Shown here: positions 5,596 through 8,446 of the stretch, one piece after another
Numbering within the stretch: the stretch's first letter is position 1
Layout: the number at the start of each line of letters is the position of its first letter
Source: Thermus sp. JCM 17653
GTDB taxonomy: Bacteria > Deinococcota > Deinococci > Deinococcales > Thermaceae
DNA: 8,446 bases
Assembly: GCA_001311585.1 (NCBI GenBank)
Contig: BBBN01000063.1
Coordinates: 1 to 8,446 of the forward strand
Direction of reading: 5' to 3'
The notes under the pieces: generated by a model
The model's database searches: none
What the model was told of the DNA's origin: nothing
What the model saw: the letters and a program-made list of their open reading frames with translations, nothing else
Position numbers and translations under genes: made by a program

Positions 5596-6586
5596 AGCGG
5601 ATCGGAATCGGGCTTTTGCTGGTGCTCTTGGCCTTCGGCTTTGCCCAGAAGCGGGTGGTCCTAGGCGTGGGCGGGAAGACCGCGGTGGTCTATTTGCCCC
5701 TCACGGTGGTGGAGCGCCTGGGCTACTTCAAGGACGAGGGCCTGGACGTGGTCATCCAGGACCTCCAGGCAGGCTCCCGGGCCCTCCAGGCCCTTGTGGG
5801 AGGAAGCGTGGAGGTGGTCATGGGCTTCTACGACCACACCATTCAGATGCAGGCCCAGGGCCGGGACATCGTGGCCTTCGTGGAGGTGGGGCGCTACCCG
5901 GCCATCGTCCTTGGGGTGCGCGCGGACCTGGCGGACCAGGTGAGGAGCGTCGCCGATCTGAAGGGGAAAAAGGTGGGGGTCACCGCCCCGGGAAGCTCCA
6001 CCCACTTCTTCCTCAACTACCTCCTGGTGAAAAACGGCCTCAAGCCCACGGACGTCTCCGTCATCGGCGTCTCCGTGGGCGCCCAGGCGGTGGCCGCGGT
6101 GCAGAACAAGCAGGTGGACGCCCTCTCCAACGTGGAACCCGCCATCACCCTCCTGGAGGAAAGAGGCCTCCTCAAGGTTTTGGCGGACACCCGCACCACC
6201 AAGGCACCCGGGAGGTCCTGGGGGGCGAGTATCCGGCCGCGGTCCTCTACACCACCAGGGCTTGGCTGGAGAAGAACCCCGACACCGCCCAAAGGCTGGT
6301 GAACGCCATGGTGCGGGGCCTCCGGTGGATGCAGGGGAAAAGCCCCGAGGAGATCGCCCGGGTCCTTCCCGAGGAGTACTTCCTGGGCGACCGGGAGCTC
6401 TACCTGAAGGTGCTCCGCAACTCCCTGGAGTCCTTCTCCCCCACAGGGCGCTTCAGCGAGACCGCGCCCTTAAGGCCCCTCACCGTGCTCTCCGCCTTTG
6501 ACGAGAAGGTCAGGCAGGCCAGAATTGACCTCAAGCGCACCTACACCAACGAGTTCGTGGACCGGGCCCTACAAAGCCTCAGGTAG
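5592..6586 (+). CDS. NMT1/SsuA-like ABC transporter substrate-binding protein, one 1-base deletion
   Basis: After repair this is a 331-residue secreted binding protein. The signal peptide is MKRIGIGLLLVLLAFGFA with probable cleavage before Gln19, and there is no lipobox Cys, so it would be soluble in the periplasm. The hallmark VYLPLTVVERLGYFKDEGLDV (33-53) is the first lobe of NitT/TauT (SsuA, NMT1/THI5-like) binding proteins. GSRALQALVGGSVEVVMG and SVADLKGKKVGVTAPGSSTHFFLNYLL are the next conserved blocks, and AWLEKNPDTAQRLVNAMVRGLRWM is the usual helix pair in the second lobe. The frame break is at GG 6203-6204 after residue 204 (repair: TTKGTREVLGGEYPAA). Substrates in this family range over sulfonates, nitrate, aromatic acids and pyrimidine or riboflavin precursors. 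The ligand here cannot be told by eye. Confidence 0.9.
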
Positions 6587-6600
6587 AATCGGGGATAAGG

Positions 6601-6608
6601 AAAGGAGG
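6601..6608 (+). promoter_or_regulatory. Ribosome binding site of dctP
   Basis: AAAGGAGG six bases before ATG 6615, choosing it over the GTG at 6611. The 28-base gap before dctP also holds TAGAAT at 6584-6589, a -10-like hexamer that includes the preceding stop codon. No matching -35 was found, so read-through from the ABC genes is more likely than a separate promoter. Confidence 0.75.
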
Positions 6609-6614
6609 CTGTGA

Positions 6615-7571
6615 ATGAAGCGGTTCATGGCGGTTTTATCCCTCCTGGCCCTGGGCGCCCTGGCCCAGACCTGGAACATGGCCACCCCCTATCCCCCCGG
6701 GAACTTCCACACCCAAAACATCCTCCAGTTCGTCAAGGAGGTGGAGGAGGCCACAGGGGGTAGGGTCCGGATCGCCGTCCACCCCGGGGGCTCCCTCTTC
6801 CCCCACCCCCAGATCCTCCCCGCGGTGCGCAACGGCCAGGTGCAGATGGGGGAGGTGCTCATGTCCCTCCTGGCCAACGAGAACCCCCTCTTTAACCTGG
6901 ACTCCATCCCCTTCGTGGTGGCAAGCTACGAGGACGCCTGGCGGCTCTACCAGGCCCAGCGGCCGGAGGTGGAGAAGTGGCTCGCCCAAAGGGGCGTGGT
7001 CTTCCTCTACGCCGTGCCCTGGCCTCCCCAGGGGCTTTACACCAAGAAGCCCGTGAACTCGGCCCAGGACCTCAAGGGCCTGCGCTTTCGCGCCTACAAC
7101 CCCGCCACGGCCCGGCTGGCGGAACTTTTGGGCATGGCCCCGGTCCAGGTGGAGGCCGCTGACATCCCCCAGGCCTTCGCCACCGGCATCGTGGAGGCCA
7201 TGATCACCTCGCCCACCACGGGAGTGGACAGCCAGGCCTGGGACTTCGCCCGCTACTTCTACGACGTGAAGGCCTGGATTCCCAAGAACATGGTGGTGAT
7301 CGGGCGCCGGGCCTTGGAAAGCCTCGCCCCGCAGGACCGGGAGGCCCTCCTGCAGGCGGCCAAGCGGGCGGAGGAGCGGGGCTGGAAGCTTTCGCAGGAG
7401 GAGGAGGCCAAGGCCCTCAAAACCCTGGCCCAGAGGGGTATGCAGGTGGTAAAACCTTCCCCGCAGCTTTTGGCCGACCTGAAGCGGGCCGGGCAGACCA
7501 TGATCCTGGACTGGCAGCGTCAAGCGGGGGCCACGGGGATCAAGGTCTACCGCCAGTACCTGGGCCGATGA
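6615..7571 (+). CDS. dctP: TRAP transporter solute-binding protein, DctP family
   Basis: An intact 318-residue periplasmic binding protein. The signal peptide is MKRFMAVLSLLALGALA with cleavage before Gln18. The DctP fold is shown by FVKEVEEATGGRVRIAVHPGGSL (39-61), a conserved block of TRAP receptors. It is also shown by NGQVQMGEV (73-81) and by QDLKGLRFRAYN (151-162), which places Arg159 at the family's usual carboxylate-clamping arginine. IPQAFATGIVEAMITSP follows (184-200). The ligand is therefore probably an organic acid, as in most of the family. Dimeric or extracellular forms exist, but nothing here suggests one. The stop overlaps the dctQ start as ATGA. It is one of two different substrate-binding proteins in this operon. 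Confidence 0.93.
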   Translation: MKRFMAVLSLLALGALAQTWNMATPYPPGNFHTQNILQFVKEVEEATGGRVRIAVHPGGSLFPHPQILPAVRNGQVQMGEVLMSLLANENPLFNLDSIPFVVASYEDAWRLYQAQRPEVEKWLAQRGVVFLYAVPWPPQGLYTKKPVNSAQDLKGLRFRAYNPATARLAELLGMAPVQVEAADIPQAFATGIVEAMITSPTTGVDSQAWDFARYFYDVKAWIPKNMVVIGRRALESLAPQDREALLQAAKRAEERGWKLSQEEEAKALKTLAQRGMQVVKPSPQLLADLKRAGQTMILDWQRQAGATGIKVYRQYLGR

Positions 7572-8023
7572 GGTTTTTGGAAGGCCTTTACCGCCTTTCC
7601 GAGCTCCTCGCCATCCTCCTGGGGCTCTTCGTCCTCCTCGTGATCCTCGCCCAGGTGGTGGGCCGCTTTCTGGCTTCGTGGTGCCCTCGGCCCTGGAGCT
7701 GGCGGGCTTCGCCACGGCGGGGCTCATCTTCCTGGGCCTCGCCCCCACCCTCAGGAGCGGGGGGCACATCCGGGTGGGCCTCGCCCTCACGCGGCTTCCC
7801 CCGGGGCCTAGGCTTGCAGCAGAGCGCCTAAGCCTCGCCCTAGGCTTGGCCGCAAGCGCCTACGGGGCCCTCCAGCTCTGGGACAAGACCCTGGAAAGCC
7901 TCCGCTTCGGTGACCTGGCCCCGGGGCTTCTTCCCCTGCCCCTATGGATTCCCCTGGCGGTGGTGGCCTTCGATGAGCGTCTTCGCCTTGGCCCTCCTCA
8001 GGACCTTCGGGAGGCGCCCATGA
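7568..8023 (+). CDS. dctQ: TRAP transporter small membrane subunit, DctQ family, two deletions
   Basis: After repair this is a 152-residue four-helix membrane protein, the normal size for DctQ. The first helix covers about 11-32 (SELLAILLGLFVLLVILAQVVGR with the family's RF turn), then ALELAGFATAGLIFLGLAPTLR and the family motif GGHIRVGL (65-72), a helix near 88-104, and a last helix about 126-146. The frame breaks at GG 7672-7673 (one G missing; repair: GRFLGFVVPSALELAGF) and at G 7972 (two G missing; repair: VVAFGMSVFALALLRTFGRRP). After repair the stop at 8021-8023 overlaps the dctM ATG as ATGA. Without it the frame would fuse DctQ to DctM. Natural DctQM fusions exist, but here the overlap and the normal C-terminus favour two separate genes. 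Confidence 0.85.
8009..8014 (+). promoter_or_regulatory. Ribosome binding site of dctM
   Basis: GGGAGG five bases before ATG 8020, inside the end of dctQ. Its presence supports dctM being a separately initiated gene and not the second half of a DctQM fusion. Confidence 0.6.
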
Positions 8024-8446
8024 GCCTCCTCGCCGCCGGGCTCGTCCTCGTCCTCCTCCTCTTCCTCCTCCTGCTCCTAGGGGTCTATGTGGGGCTGGCC
8101 CTCCTTTTGGTGGGGCTTGCGGGGCTCGCCCTCTTCACCGCCGCTCCCCCGGGACCCAACGTGGCCACGGCGCTTTGGACCAGCACCTCCAGCTTTAGCC
8201 TCGCCGCCCTGCCCCTCTTCGTCTGGATGGGGGAGATCCTCTACCGCTCCCGGCTTGCCCAGGAGCTCTTCCAGGGGCTCGCCCCGCTTCTCGGTAGGCT
8301 TCCCGGGGGGTTGCTCCACGTGAACGTGGTGGCGAGCGCCCTCTTCGCCGCGGTCATCGGCTCCTCCGCCGCCACCACGGCCACCGTGGGGCGCTTCACG
8401 CTGCCGGAGCTTCTGCGGCAGGGCTACCCCAAGGCCCTGGCCCTGG
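8020..8446 (+). CDS. dctM: TRAP transporter large membrane subunit, DctM family, N-terminal part
   Basis: The first 142 codons of a DctM subunit that continues past the right edge. DctM is normally about 430 residues with about 12 helices and forms the Na+-coupled transport channel with DctQ. The first helix is extremely Leu-rich (LLAAGLVLVLLLFLLLLLGVYVGLALLLVGLAGLALF). Family blocks follow: SLAALPLFVWMGEILYRSRLA, LGRLPGGLLHVNVVASALFAAVIGSSAATTATVG and LPELLRQGYPKALAL. The GSSAATTATVG stretch is the conserved first hairpin region of DctM. The visible part is a single unbroken frame. Confidence 0.93.
   Translation, partial: MSLLAAGLVLVLLLFLLLLLGVYVGLALLLVGLAGLALFTAAPPGPNVATALWTSTSSFSLAALPLFVWMGEILYRSRLAQELFQGLAPLLGRLPGGLLHVNVVASALFAAVIGSSAATTATVGRFTLPELLRQGYPKALAL

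Noticed and set aside
4844..6586. A 580-codon permease/binding-protein fusion
   Set aside because: It arises only because missing bases at 4974 and 5526 (permease) and 6203 (binding protein) put parts of two genes in one frame. The middle third is out of frame nonsense, and repair gives two normal genes with an ATGA junction.
6636..7790. A 384-codon open frame on the minus strand opposite dctP/dctQ
   Set aside because: It mirrors the codon bias of intact dctP, has a low-complexity Gly/His/Leu/Val translation with no family motif, and has no ribosome site. It is an antisense shadow.
979..8023. A cluster of true pseudogenes or a decaying island
   Set aside because: There are no in-frame substitutions to stops, no insertions and no damaged motifs. 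The only lesions are missing G/C bases, so sequencing error is the simpler reading.
7672..8446. A natural DctQM fusion
   Set aside because: The read-through depends on two G missing at 7972. Repaired DctQ ends normally at 8023 and dctM has its own GGGAGG and ATG.
1..8446. CRISPR arrays, tRNA/rRNA genes, insertion sequences, attachment sites
   Set aside because: I saw no regularly spaced repeats, tRNA-like or rRNA-like sequence, transposase motifs or terminal inverted repeats. The window is almost fully coding.

Overview
The window is about 70% G+C with strong G/C preference at third codon positions. It has dense ATGA-type gene overlaps, AAGGAGGT-type ribosome sites and at least two likely leaderless starts. 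Together with the protein composition (rich in Glu, Arg, Leu, Ala, Pro), this points to Thermus or a close relative in Deinococcota. I cannot name a species from the sequence alone.

Left part (1-2603): a divergently arranged sugar-phosphate module. On the minus strand, read right to left, are a DeoR/AgaR-type repressor (1707-979), a two-subdomain SIS protein related to AgaS and the GlmS isomerase domain (1007-135), and the first 46 codons of a PfkB/LacC-type sugar-phosphate kinase (138-1, running off the window). On the plus strand is a class II ketose-bisphosphate aldolase (1817-2603). Isomerase/deaminase, kinase, aldolase and DeoR regulator are the parts of a tagatose-6-phosphate (amino-sugar or galactose-type) catabolic route. 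The 109-bp divergent spacer holds two candidate leaderless -10 elements and a perfect palindrome, TTTTGCGCAAAA, a good candidate operator.

Right part (2717-8446): one tightly packed plus-strand operon. The order is a Tat-exported metal-dependent cyclase/hydrolase, an AhpD-like peroxidase-related protein, a complete NitT/TauT-type ABC importer (ATPase, permease, binding protein), and a TRAP importer (dctP, dctQ, and dctM truncated by the window edge). Two unrelated uptake systems, each with its own binding protein, behind an exported cyclase suggest uptake of one or two small organic compounds. The substrates cannot be read from the sequence.

Sequence quality: seven of the twelve genes are broken by frameshifts, at 13 sites. 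Every one is repaired by adding one or two G or C bases, usually in a short G/C run, and repair restores full family length, conserved motifs and in two places an ATGA junction with the next gene. The simplest explanation is systematic under-calling of G/C runs in the read data, not gene decay. Gene boundaries below are for the repaired genes. No RNA gene, CRISPR array, insertion sequence or convincing terminator was seen.
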